Shown here: in pieces, positions 1-8,728 of the stretch
Position numbering within the stretch: the stretch's first letter is position 1
Layout of the letters: every line of letters starts with the position of its first letter
NCBI GenBank assembly: GCA_030828385.1
Contig: JAURCS010000016.1
Span: 1 to 64,000 of the forward strand
Direction: 5' to 3'
Origin: Gammaproteobacteria bacterium
Lineage (GTDB): Bacteria; Pseudomonadota; Gammaproteobacteria; Pseudomonadales; Pseudohongiellaceae
Length of the DNA: 64,000 bases
Notes under the pieces: generated by a model
Seen by the model: only the letters and a program-made list of their open reading frames with translations
The model's database searches: none
What the model was told of the DNA's origin: nothing
Program-made: the position numbers and the translations under genes

Positions 1-1
1 A

Positions 2-685
2 AGGCATAAAATATTTCCTGACTACAAAGCACAGCGAGAAGCCATGCCGGAGGATCTCGCCTTGGCAATTCCAGAAATCCATCGCCTTTGCGAAGCCATG
101 AATATTCCTCTGATAAGCATGGATGGTTTTGAAGCAGATGACATCATCGGATCACTGGCTCATCGCTTGCGTGAGCAGGGTATGGCGGTGACTATCGTTA
201 GTGCCGATAAAGATCTGACGCAACTGGTTTTGGGCGAGGAAGATGCCTGGTGGGATTTTGCCCGTGGTAATGTACTTAACTCGCGTGGTGTGGAAAAACA
301 ATTTGGCGTACGGCCTGATCAGATTGCCGACCTGCTCGCACTGACCGGGGACAAGGTCGACAATATTCCAGGCATTCCAGGTGTTGGTTACACTACAGCG
401 TCACGCATCCTGCAAAAGTTTCCCTCAGTGGAAGCTGTTCTCGATAATATCGAAGAAATTGCCGCGATGAAATTCAGAGGCGCAACACGGGTTCAGGCCC
501 TGGTAAATGCCCACAAGGAAATGCTTCCCCTGAATAAATTATTGACCACTGTAGTGACTGACATGGATTTCGATGAAGAACCAAACCTTAGCTGGAATGG
601 TATCAATGCAGAGGCATTACGGGAAATCAGTGACCTGCTAGCCCTGAGCGATACCATGCATCAACGCTGGCTTAACCTGGACTAG
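2..685 (+). CDS. xni: Flap endonuclease Xni / 5'-3' exonuclease family protein, 5' end cut off by window
   Basis: The frame is open from base 2, so the N-terminus (roughly 75 residues by comparison with E. coli Xni) lies outside the window. The first visible residues read RHKIFPDYKAQR followed by MPEDL, the helical-arch segment of the PolI-like 5' nuclease family. Then come the metal-binding GFEADDIIG and SADKDLTQLV motifs and the helix-hairpin-helix core LTGDKVDNIPGIPGVG. Family knowledge: these enzymes cleave 5' flaps using divalent metals during DNA replication and repair. There is no polymerase domain; the protein stops after the nuclease domain at TAG. Five bases separate the stop from the next possible start, so it may be co-transcribed with the exporter downstream. 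Confidence 0.9.
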   Translation, partial: RHKIFPDYKAQREAMPEDLALAIPEIHRLCEAMNIPLISMDGFEADDIIGSLAHRLREQGMAVTIVSADKDLTQLVLGEEDAWWDFARGNVLNSRGVEKQFGVRPDQIADLLALTGDKVDNIPGIPGVGYTTASRILQKFPSVEAVLDNIEEIAAMKFRGATRVQALVNAHKEMLPLNKLLTTVVTDMDFDEEPNLSWNGINAEALREISDLLALSDTMHQRWLNLD

Positions 686-690
686 TTATT

Positions 691-1911
691 TTGAGCAACA
701 TCGATACCAATTCGCCAGGTGATGACAGCACTGTCCACCCACTGAAAGATAAACTCCCTCTGCCATTGATGGCCTCCATTTCTGCCCTGCCACCTTTATC
801 CATTGATATGTATCTGCCGGCTATTCCCGGCATGGCTGAAAGCCTGAATACCGAAATCAGCACAATACAGAACTCACTGAGTATTTTTCTGGTGTCTTTC
901 GGAATTGGTATGCTGCTGTTCGGCCCTTTTTCTGATCGCTTCGGACGCAGACCACTGGCATTATTTGGCCTTGGTGGATTTGCCCTCACCTCTATTGTTT
1001 TAACCCTGAGTCCGACGGCCGATATCTTCCTGGTATTCCGATTTTTTCAGGGCCTGTTGGGAAGTGCGGCAACCATCGTCATACCCGCGATGATCCGCGA
1101 TACCTTTGGCAAGGATACAGCGAAAGGCATGTCTACCGTTACCATGATCATGCTGACAGCACCGCTGGTGGCTCCCCTTGCCGGCTCAATGTTCCTCACC
1201 TTCAGCAGCTGGCGAGCGATTTTTTTATTTCTGGCAGTCTATGGCATCGTGGTACTGGCATTATCATTCTGGAAATTACCGGAAACCCATTCAGTCCAGG
1301 CAACAGATAAAAAATCATCGTTTGCAAGCAACTACCTGCTCATCCTCTCAAGCAGAAAAATTTATCCAACCCTGGCCACCTTCCTGCTTTCTTCCCTGGC
1401 ATTTTTTACCTATTTGACCGCGGCGCCTTTTGTCTATATTACCTGGTTTGGCGTATCTGAAATTGTTTTCGGTTTACTGTTTACCACCACTGCCGCTTCC
1501 CTGATTTTGGCTAACTATATTAATGTGCGCTACGTCAGCCGACTCGGATCCCAACGCATGCTGCATCTGGGAATGTCCATGGCACTGTTGTTTGCCATTG
1601 TGCTGACCGCGGTTACCCATGCCAATCTGTCCTTTCACTGGACTGTCGCGTGTTTCTTCATGATCATTGGCAGCCTGGGCATCATTTCCGTCAATGCGGA
1701 GTCACTCATACTGATTGATTTTCCAAATCAGGCAAGCTCTGCCTCCGCCGTTGCCCGCACCCTGCGTTTTTCTACCGGTGCATTGGTAGGCCCATTACTG
1801 GCCCTGAGTTATACCGGCACACCAATTCCCATTGCCTATCAGGTGCTAATGGCAATCTCACTCGTTGTCCTGTTGCAGTGTGCCTGCCATTTTATTGCCA
1901 GAAAACATTAA
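691..1911 (+). CDS. Bcr/CflA family multidrug efflux MFS transporter
   Basis: The 406-residue protein has 12 predicted hydrophobic segments. It carries the Bcr/CflA start-of-domain signature PLSIDMYLPAIPGMA in the first helix and the MFS loop 2-3 motif GPFSDRFGRRP. The family exports drugs such as bicyclomycin and chloramphenicol by proton antiport across the inner membrane; the substrate here cannot be told. The longest frame opens with TTG at 691, five bases after the nuclease stop. An ATG at 769 would start just before the first helix (MASISALPPLSIDMYLP) and give 380 residues. Neither has a good ribosome binding site, so the start is uncertain. Confidence 0.85.
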   Translation: MSNIDTNSPGDDSTVHPLKDKLPLPLMASISALPPLSIDMYLPAIPGMAESLNTEISTIQNSLSIFLVSFGIGMLLFGPFSDRFGRRPLALFGLGGFALTSIVLTLSPTADIFLVFRFFQGLLGSAATIVIPAMIRDTFGKDTAKGMSTVTMIMLTAPLVAPLAGSMFLTFSSWRAIFLFLAVYGIVVLALSFWKLPETHSVQATDKKSSFASNYLLILSSRKIYPTLATFLLSSLAFFTYLTAAPFVYITWFGVSEIVFGLLFTTTAASLILANYINVRYVSRLGSQRMLHLGMSMALLFAIVLTAVTHANLSFHWTVACFFMIIGSLGIISVNAESLILIDFPNQASSASAVARTLRFSTGALVGPLLALSYTGTPIPIAYQVLMAISLVVLLQCACHFIARKH

Positions 1912-1921
1912 GTTGCTAGTC

Positions 1922-1960
1922 TGCTTGCTGCCTGAGCAACTCGGTAAGAGGCAGCAAGCA
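1922..1960. repeat. Long perfect stem-loop after the Bcr/CflA gene
   Basis: TGCTTGCTGCCT (1922-1933) is the exact reverse complement of AGGCAGCAAGCA (1949-1960), a 12-bp stem with a 15-base loop, beginning ten bases after the exporter stop codon. No T-run follows, so it is not a textbook intrinsic terminator. It could stabilise the 3' end of the exporter mRNA or lower read-through towards the RND pair. Confidence 0.55.
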
Positions 1961-2169
1961 TTACAAAATACCGGGAAAGTGACCAGACAGTTTCAGGAAA
2001 AGCTGCGGCAGCAAAAGCGAGTATTGGATAATTTGCAGGTGATTCAGTATTTTCATTATGGGTAAATTTTGCAAATACTCATCCGACACGGCAACAAACC
2101 AGTATAATCTACCACATTTTATGATATCCGGCTTAAACAGGCCTGCTTAGCTATAGAGACGCTTAAAAA

Positions 2170-3336
2170 ATGAATTTTATAAAATGGAGCCTGACCATTG
2201 CACTTTGCCTGACTATATTTGGTGGGCTGGCAGCCTATAAAGTTGCTGAGATCAGACGCGGTATAGCTGACGCGGAAGCTTACCCGGAGCAGTCCGAAGT
2301 GGTTGAGCAGGCGCTGGTAACAACTAGCGAATATATCCCTGCTATCACTGTGATGGCTGAAGTCATTGCCCCCAAACGCCTGGATATTCGAAATGAACTC
2401 GCAGGAGAAATCACCGCGGTTAATTTCCGATCAGGGGAATTCGTGCAACAGGGACAACTCCTCCTGCAAATGGATATTGCCACTGAGCAAGCCAACCTGG
2501 AAGCTGCCCGTGCCCGCGCAGAGTTAAGCCGTCTGGTACTAAACAGAAGCAAGGAGCTTTTCAATTCCAATCTGGCCAGTGAAGAAGAGGTCGACACGGC
2601 AGTTTCCCAGCTCACCAGCGCGCAAGCAGAAATCGCAGTACTGGAACGCACCATTGAAAAAAAGACTCTGCGTGCCCCGTTTAGTGGACGGGTAGGCATT
2701 CACAGTTTTGAAGCCGGCCAGTATCTTTCCGCCAATACCCTTATCACTTCACTTGTCGGCAGCACCGGTGAAATCTGGGTAGATTTCCAGATTCCGCAGT
2801 TTTATCCCCAGCTACCCATTGGCTCTGCCGTCACCATAAAAACCATCAATAACCGCAGTAATGAAAATGGCCTGCAAGCAATCATTCTGGCTGAAAACAC
2901 CATTATCAACGCAGGCAATCGCAGCAGAGGATACCGTGCCAGCCTCAACAGCAATCTTCAAACCTATCCCCCACAAACCATCGTTAATATTTCTGCATCG
3001 GTAGCACCAGCGGAGTCAGTATTACAGGTGCCTTCCGTATCAGTGCAGTACGACCCCTTGGGCTCCTATGTATTTCTACTCAGGGAGGATCCAACCGGTA
3101 ATAGTTATCGCGCTGTCCGGCAACAGGTAAAGATAAAACAGGTGGGTAGTGAATTTACCTTGCTGGAAGCTGGCGCGGGCCTGAAGGCCGGTGACCATAT
3201 TGCCTCGGCCGGCGCTTTCAAGCTTTATGAGGGAATCAAGGTCTTTACCGCCGAAAGACCAAATCGCAGTACTACAAGCAAATCCGCTAAAAGTGATATG
3301 CCCGCTGATACCGTCTCCGCCAGAGAAGTCCCTTGA
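2170..3336 (+). CDS. RND efflux periplasmic adaptor (membrane fusion protein, HlyD/AcrA family)
   Basis: The 388-residue protein has an N-terminal membrane anchor or uncleaved signal (about residues 5-24) and no lipobox Cys. Next is a biotinyl-lipoyl-like half motif (GEITAVNFRSGEFVQQGQLL), a coiled-coil hairpin rich in Glu/Ala (about 110-165), the second lipoyl half (LRAPFSGRVGIHSFEAGQYLS) and beta-barrel domains. Such adaptors link an inner-membrane RND pump to an outer-membrane TolC-type channel. Its TGA overlaps the ATG of the pump gene, indicating translational coupling. No outer-membrane factor is encoded next to the pair, so a TolC from elsewhere would be needed. Substrate unknown. Confidence 0.9.
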   Translation: MNFIKWSLTIALCLTIFGGLAAYKVAEIRRGIADAEAYPEQSEVVEQALVTTSEYIPAITVMAEVIAPKRLDIRNELAGEITAVNFRSGEFVQQGQLLLQMDIATEQANLEAARARAELSRLVLNRSKELFNSNLASEEEVDTAVSQLTSAQAEIAVLERTIEKKTLRAPFSGRVGIHSFEAGQYLSANTLITSLVGSTGEIWVDFQIPQFYPQLPIGSAVTIKTINNRSNENGLQAIILAENTIINAGNRSRGYRASLNSNLQTYPPQTIVNISASVAPAESVLQVPSVSVQYDPLGSYVFLLREDPTGNSYRAVRQQVKIKQVGSEFTLLEAGAGLKAGDHIASAGAFKLYEGIKVFTAERPNRSTTSKSAKSDMPADTVSAREVP

Positions 3337-6300
3337 TGGAAATTTTTGTCAAAAGACCGACACTTTCCCTCGTCATTTCCCTGGTCATTTTACTGGCGGG
3401 TACTTTTGCCGCTTTTAAAATTCCGGTGCTGCAGTTTCCCCAGATCGAAAGCGCCTCACTCCAGATTTCCACCTCCTACTTTGGCGCCTCTGCTGAAGTC
3501 GTTCAGGGCTTTATCACCGAACCCATTGAAGAAGTCGCCATGACTATCCCGGGTGTGGATTATGTAGATACCACCACAGCCCCCGGATTAAGCACAGTAA
3601 CCGTATGGCTTGATCTGAATATTGATACCACCCGAGCCCTTGCCGAATTATCCACGCGTCTTGCTCAAATCAGTTACGAGCTGCCTCAGGGGGCCGAGGA
3701 TCCGGCTGTTGAAGTAGTCCGGGCTGACCGTTCCAATGCCTTGTTCTACCTGGATATTGAGGGCAAAAGCTGGACCCGTAGTGAGTTGACCGATTATATG
3801 GATCGCCAGGTTAGACCCCTGCTGGCAGGTATTGAGGGAATACAACGGGTCGGACTGGAAGGCAGCCGTTCACCGGCTATGCGGGTATGGATAGACCCGG
3901 CCCGAATAGCCTCACTGGAGATTGGGGCCGATCAGGTAATGGCAGCAATTCGAGCCAACAACGTCATTGCCGCCATCGGCAAAAGTGAAAATGATGCCCA
4001 GCAATTTAATTTGCTGAGTAATGCCACCCTGCAAACCGCCGAGGATTTCAGAGAACTGGTGGTAATCGAGCGCGAAGGAACAATTATTAAACTGGGGGAT
4101 ATTGCCCGAGTGGAAATTGGCGAAACACGCGGTTCATCCAACGCGCGTCTGGACATGGACAATACTATTTACCTCTCCATCTGGCCCATGCCCGGCGCCA
4201 ATGAAATCGAAATAGGCGATGCTGTCTATCTTATGCTGGACAATATCAACGCATCTCTGCCTGCCGGCCTTAGCATCAATATTGCAGAAGATGGCACCAC
4301 TTATATGCGTGACTCGCTGCGTGAAATTTTCACCACACTTTTTGAGACTATTCTTCTGGTGAGTATCGTTGTGCTGCTACTAATGGGCTCGTTTCGCACC
4401 TCTCTGGTACCCCTGGCCGCAATACCGATTTCCATTCTGGGCAGTATTGGCGTTATCTATATGCTGGGCTTTTCCCTGAATCTGTTAACCATTCTGGCCG
4501 TGGTGCTTTCTGTTGGTCTGGTGGTTGATGATGCTATTGTGGTAGTTGAAAACGTCTCCCGGCACATGCAGGAAGGACGTAGTCGTATTGAAGCAGCCTT
4601 GATGAGCTCGCGGGAATTGCTCGCCCCCATCATCGCAATGACCTTTACCCTGGCCGCGGTCTACACCCCGATAGGGTTTGTTTCCGGGTTTACCGGCAGC
4701 CTGTTCCGCGAGTTTGCCCTGACTCTGGCCATTGCTGTGATTATCTCGGGCATCGTGGCCATCAGCCTTTCCCCTATTATGAGTGCATGGGTCTGTGCCG
4801 AGCGCGGGAAGGAAGGTTGGCTTACCAAGCAAGTGAATGCCGGTTTTGAATCCCTGCGCGATCGCTATGAGAAAATACTGGAAGCTTCTTTCCAGTGGCA
4901 TTACCAGGTACTTTTCTTTGCGCTGTTTATCTCGGCATTAATGGTACCGTTTTATATGTTCTCAGCCACTGAACTGGCGCCGGTGGAGGACCAAAGTGGC
5001 ATTTTCCTCATTGTTGAGGCACCACCTGATGCCTCGCTGGAGTACACCAACGACTACATGGATGATGTCATTGAGCAAATCCAGGAAAACATTCCTGGCC
5101 TGGAAATGATCTGGCAGGTGATTTCGCCAACTGGCGGCTTTGGTGGTATTGAACTGGTGAAATTTGATTCGCGAGAACAATCAGTGATGGAGATGCTACC
5201 TGAAGTCACTGCCCAGTTAAGCTCCATCACCGGATTGCGAGTATTTCCTTCACTGTCATCAAGTCTTCCCAGTCCCGGCCAATCCGATGTGGAAATGGTG
5301 GTGCAATCCACAGACAGTTATGAAAATATGGCAGCCTACGCCCAACAGTTGGTGCAGGCGGCACAGCAGAGCGGGCAGTTCCTGTATGCCAATACCAATC
5401 TGACGCTGGATCTACCGGAATATCGCATGCTGTTTAACCATGATCGCATTGCCGATCTTGGCCTTGATGTGAATTCAGTCAGCTCCCAACTCGCCACCAT
5501 GCTGGCGGAAATGGATGCCAACCGCTTCAACTCAAATGGCAAAGCCTACCGCGTGATACCGTTGGTAGAAAATAGCGGACGCGCTACCCCCGATGCCATT
5601 CTTGACTTGATGATTCGAACGCCGGCAGCCGGCTTCATTCCCCTGCGCTCAGTAGTGGAGCTTGAACCGCTGACCAGCCCGAATTCGCTGAGTACGTTTA
5701 ATCAGCAACGTTCGTTTCGTATTACCGGCGCTGCAGGGTCTGGCACCACTAGCGGACAGGCGCTGACTACACTGGAAAACCGCGCAGCGGAAATTCTGCC
5801 GGCAGATTACAGTATCGATTATGCCGGTATTTCACGCCAGTTAAGGCAAGAGGGAAACACCATGATCTCGGTACTGATGATTTCAGTCATTGTGGTTTAC
5901 CTGGCACTGGTTGTGCAGTTCAATTCTTTTCGTCTGCCGCTGGTGGTCTTACTGGGGTCTGTACCACTGGCTCTTTCTGGCGCCATGCTGTTCAGTTTTC
6001 TCAGCCTGACCACCATTAATATTTATGCCCAGATAGGCTTTGTGACGTTGGTGGGACTGGTAGCAAAGAATGCCATTCTGATTACGGAGTTTGCTCACAA
6101 GCAGCAACTTTCCGGCATGGCAAAACTCGCTGCCATCAAGTCAGCCTCTCTGCTGCGCCTGCGTCCGGTGTTGATGACAACAGCAGCCACCGTGCTTGGT
6201 CACTTCCCTTTGGTTCTTGTTACCGGAGCTGGCGCAGAAGCGCGCAACAGTATTGGCATTATTCTGGTTGCAGGCATGCTCATAGGAACACTGTTCACCC

Positions 6301-6428
6301 TCTTTATTCTGCCTTCGGTTTATCTGTTACTGGCTGGCGAGACAGAATCCGATCATGCACAGAGAAGCGCTGATATGGACTCTGGTGATAGCAGTGAAAC
6401 CAATAGTGATACTCTCATCCCCGTTTGA
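3336..6428 (+). CDS. RND efflux pump permease (AcrB/MexF-like, HAE1 type)
   Basis: The 1030-residue protein has the size and repeat architecture of HAE-1 RND pumps. It opens with MEIFVKRPTLSLVISLVI, contains the TM4 proton-relay Asp pair in GLVVDDAIVVVEN, and ends with TM10-12 sequences (GLVAKNAILITEFA). Two large periplasmic loops lie between TM1-2 and TM7-8. It would export hydrophobic compounds together with the adaptor upstream. An in-frame TTG at 3333 directly precedes the ATG at 3336; the ATG is preferred because it overlaps the adaptor TGA in the usual TGATG arrangement. The gene ends 12 bases before the convergent symporter gene. Confidence 0.93.
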   Translation: MEIFVKRPTLSLVISLVILLAGTFAAFKIPVLQFPQIESASLQISTSYFGASAEVVQGFITEPIEEVAMTIPGVDYVDTTTAPGLSTVTVWLDLNIDTTRALAELSTRLAQISYELPQGAEDPAVEVVRADRSNALFYLDIEGKSWTRSELTDYMDRQVRPLLAGIEGIQRVGLEGSRSPAMRVWIDPARIASLEIGADQVMAAIRANNVIAAIGKSENDAQQFNLLSNATLQTAEDFRELVVIEREGTIIKLGDIARVEIGETRGSSNARLDMDNTIYLSIWPMPGANEIEIGDAVYLMLDNINASLPAGLSINIAEDGTTYMRDSLREIFTTLFETILLVSIVVLLLMGSFRTSLVPLAAIPISILGSIGVIYMLGFSLNLLTILAVVLSVGLVVDDAIVVVENVSRHMQEGRSRIEAALMSSRELLAPIIAMTFTLAAVYTPIGFVSGFTGSLFREFALTLAIAVIISGIVAISLSPIMSAWVCAERGKEGWLTKQVNAGFESLRDRYEKILEASFQWHYQVLFFALFISALMVPFYMFSATELAPVEDQSGIFLIVEAPPDASLEYTNDYMDDVIEQIQENIPGLEMIWQVISPTGGFGGIELVKFDSREQSVMEMLPEVTAQLSSITGLRVFPSLSSSLPSPGQSDVEMVVQSTDSYENMAAYAQQLVQAAQQSGQFLYANTNLTLDLPEYRMLFNHDRIADLGLDVNSVSSQLATMLAEMDANRFNSNGKAYRVIPLVENSGRATPDAILDLMIRTPAAGFIPLRSVVELEPLTSPNSLSTFNQQRSFRITGAAGSGTTSGQALTTLENRAAEILPADYSIDYAGISRQLRQEGNTMISVLMISVIVVYLALVVQFNSFRLPLVVLLGSVPLALSGAMLFSFLSLTTINIYAQIGFVTLVGLVAKNAILITEFAHKQQLSGMAKLAAIKSASLLRLRPVLMTTAATVLGHFPLVLVTGAGAEARNSIGIILVAGMLIGTLFTLFILPSVYLLLAGETESDHAQRSADMDSGDSSETNSDTLIPV

Positions 6429-6440
6429 GAATGATAGCGC

Positions 6441-8123
6441 TCAGGAAGGTTTTCCTGGTACCCGAATATCCAGCACCATATCGACCACATCCTGGGGCGG
6501 TGCGGGAGTAAAGCGGCAAACTACCACTGAAATAATAAAATTCAGCAGCATCCCTACAGTACCAATTCCTTCCGGTGAAATTCCAAACCACCAGTTTTCT
6601 GCAGTATCTGCGGCAGGATTGATGAACTTGAAATAAATGATGTAGGTCGCAGTAAAGACTATGCCTGCAATCATGCCGGAAACGGCTCCCTCCTTGTTCA
6701 TGCGTACGGAAAAAATACCCAGCACAATCGCCGGAAAAAAAGATGACGCTGCCAGGCCAAAGGCAAACGCCACCACCTGGGCAACAAAGCCGGGCGGGTT
6801 AATGCCGAAATAACCGGCAATACATACGGCAAAGAAAATGGCGATACGGGCAAACTTGAGCTCCTGTTTCTCTGAAATATTCGGCATCAGGTTACGTTTT
6901 AACAGGTCATGGGAAATTGAGGTAGAGATCACCAGCAACAAGCCCGCAGCGGTAGATAGCGCAGCGGCAAGTCCTCCCGCCGCGATCAGCGCGATAACCC
7001 AATTAGGCAGCTGGGCAATTTCAGGATTGGCCAGAACAATAATATCCCGGTCTACGTTTAGCTCATTAATGTCAGGATCGGCCACATACTGAATTCTGCC
7101 GTCACCATTCTTATCATCAAAGGTAATAAGATTGATATTTTCCCATGTACGAAACCAGACGGGCATCTCGGTATACACCGCATTGTTTACTGTATTGATC
7201 AGATTGGTGCGAGCGAAAGCCGCAATTGCTGGCGCCGTGGTATAGAGAATGGCGATAAAAAACAGCGCATAGCCCGCTGATTTTCGTGCTGCCCTGACAC
7301 TGGGGACAGTGAAAAAGCGAATGATCACGTGAGGCAAACCTGCGGTACCCATAATCAGCGCGGCGGTAATAAACAATACATCCAGAGAACTACGCACGCC
7401 TGCTGTGTAGGCGGCAAAGCCCAGTTCCTGATGCAGGCCATCAAGCCGATCAAGCAGATACCCTCCGCCCATGGACTCATTCAGTTCCGAACCAAAGCCA
7501 ATCTGGGGAATCACATTGCCCGTCATCAGAATGGATATAAATACGGCCGGCACCATGTAAGCGAAAATCAATACGCAGTATTGGGCAACCTGGGTGTAGG
7601 TAATGCCCTTCATTCCTCCCAGCACCGCATAAAAGAACACAATGGTCATGCCGATCAATACGCCAAGATTAATGTCCACTTCCAGAAAACGTGAAAACAC
7701 CACACCGACACCGCGCATCTGTCCTGCCACATAGGTGAAGGACACAAAAATGGCGCACACCACTGCCACCATGCGGGCCAGCTGACTGTAGTAGCGATCG
7801 CCAATAAAATCGGGCACCGTAAATTTGCCAAAGTCACGCAGATAAGGCGCTATCATCAGGGCCAGCAGGACATAGCCGCCGGTCCAGCCCATCAAATAAA
7901 CCGACCCATCGCGTCCCATATACGACACGATCCCTGCCATGGAAATAAACGATGCTGCTGACATCCAGTCTGCCGCCGTCGCCAGGCCATTGGCCAGCGG
8001 AGGGACATGGGCTCCGGCAATATAAAACTCCTGGGTAGAGGATGCGCGCGACCAGATGGCAATGCCGATATAGACAATAAAGGTGATGCCTACGAAAATA
8101 TAGGTTAAGAGTTGTAAACTCAT
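6441..8123 (-). CDS. Sodium:solute symporter large subunit, VC_2705 (ActP-like) subfamily
   Basis: The 560-residue SSS-family membrane protein has about 13 hydrophobic segments. Visible signatures are EFYIAGAHVPPLANGLATAAD near residue 35, the sodium-site region ADWMSAASFISMAG, and the acetate-permease-like stretch GTAGLPHVIIRFFTVP. Unlike ActP it carries a roughly 40-residue loop (KNGDGRIQYVADPDINELN) that looks like a calcium-binding EF-hand-type turn, a known feature of this subfamily. It is encoded 46 bases downstream of a DUF4212 protein, its usual small partner. The solute is likely a small organic acid such as acetate, but this is inference from ActP. Confidence 0.9.
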   Translation of the reverse strand: MSLQLLTYIFVGITFIVYIGIAIWSRASSTQEFYIAGAHVPPLANGLATAADWMSAASFISMAGIVSYMGRDGSVYLMGWTGGYVLLALMIAPYLRDFGKFTVPDFIGDRYYSQLARMVAVVCAIFVSFTYVAGQMRGVGVVFSRFLEVDINLGVLIGMTIVFFYAVLGGMKGITYTQVAQYCVLIFAYMVPAVFISILMTGNVIPQIGFGSELNESMGGGYLLDRLDGLHQELGFAAYTAGVRSSLDVLFITAALIMGTAGLPHVIIRFFTVPSVRAARKSAGYALFFIAILYTTAPAIAAFARTNLINTVNNAVYTEMPVWFRTWENINLITFDDKNGDGRIQYVADPDINELNVDRDIIVLANPEIAQLPNWVIALIAAGGLAAALSTAAGLLLVISTSISHDLLKRNLMPNISEKQELKFARIAIFFAVCIAGYFGINPPGFVAQVVAFAFGLAASSFFPAIVLGIFSVRMNKEGAVSGMIAGIVFTATYIIYFKFINPAADTAENWWFGISPEGIGTVGMLLNFIISVVVCRFTPAPPQDVVDMVLDIRVPGKPS

Positions 8124-8169
8124 AGGTTCATGCCCTGCTTGTCTTTATTATTTTAATGGGAGAAAAAAA

Positions 8170-8460
8170 TCAGGAAGCCTGATCACTTTTTTCTTCTGCA
8201 AGAATGTCCTTTTCTTCATGATGGTATTTATGATTAAGGTTATCCATCATCTTCAAATAGACGAAAATCAATATCACGTAGACATAAATCGAGCCCTGCT
8301 GCGCCATCCAGAAGCCAAACTTGAACCCCCCGATACGAATAACATCCAACTGATCAACAAAAATGACAGACATCAGAAAAGAAACAACGAACCAGATCCC
8401 CAACAGTATCTTCAGTATGCGAATGTTTTCCTGCCAGTACTTATTGTCGTCTTCCCGCAT
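8170..8460 (-). CDS. DUF4212 protein, putative symporter small subunit
   Basis: This 96-residue protein has two hydrophobic helices (about residues 19-38 and 48-68). It shows the family pattern YWQENIRILKILLGIWFVVSF, then GGFKFGFWMAQQGSIYVYVILIFVY, and a charged His/Glu-rich tail. DUF4212 proteins are found almost only directly upstream of VC_2705-type symporters and are assumed to be an accessory subunit; no function has been shown. The arrangement here is the standard one, small subunit first, 46 bases ahead. Confidence 0.88.
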   Translation of the reverse strand: MREDDNKYWQENIRILKILLGIWFVVSFLMSVIFVDQLDVIRIGGFKFGFWMAQQGSIYVYVILIFVYLKMMDNLNHKYHHEEKDILAEEKSDQAS

Positions 8461-8549
8461 AGCCCCTCGCTAATCCAATCTGCTTATTTGCTGATAATCG
8501 ACTTTATTCTATGGTATTGGTTTCTGTCCAGACGAACCCTGCAGACCAT

Positions 8550-8584
8550 GTCGGATGGCGGCTTGTCAGCCTTATCCGACCTAC
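8550..8584 (+). repeat. REP-like palindromic repeat, copy 1
   Basis: GTCGGATGGCGGCTTG is followed by CAGCCTTATCCGACCTAC; the two halves pair through GTCGGAT..ATCCGAC and GGCt..aGCC into an imperfect hairpin. It closely resembles enterobacterial REP units. The following bases (acgcttattcgacct) are repeated after copy 2, so the repeated unit is about 50 bp. It lies between DUF4212 and nadE, both minus strand. Confidence 0.8.
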
Positions 8585-8645
8585 ACGCTTATTCGACCTA
8601 GGCGCTACACCAGATTACCTTTTAATTTTTCGCTGCATCCTTCAT

Positions 8646-8680
8646 GTCGGATGGCGGGCTATCGCCCTTATCCGACCTAC
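8646..8680 (+). repeat. REP-like palindromic repeat, copy 2
   Basis: Same orientation as copy 1, 96 bases away. GTCGGATGGCGGGCTATC pairs with GCCCTTATCCGACCTAC through a GTCGGAT/ATCCGAC outer stem and a GGGC/GCCC inner stem. The base changes in the inner stem are compensatory relative to copy 1, which argues that the hairpin itself is conserved. It lies about 50 bases beyond the nadE stop codon. Confidence 0.8.
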
Positions 8681-8728
8681 ACGCTTATCCGATCTACCTG
8701 CACCCGGTCACCTTATCCTTTATCCGGG

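Noticed and set aside
1865-2065. 66-residue frame overlapping the exporter end and the stem-loop
   Set aside because: It overlaps the Bcr/CflA gene in another frame and its sequence comes from the hairpin; no RBS.
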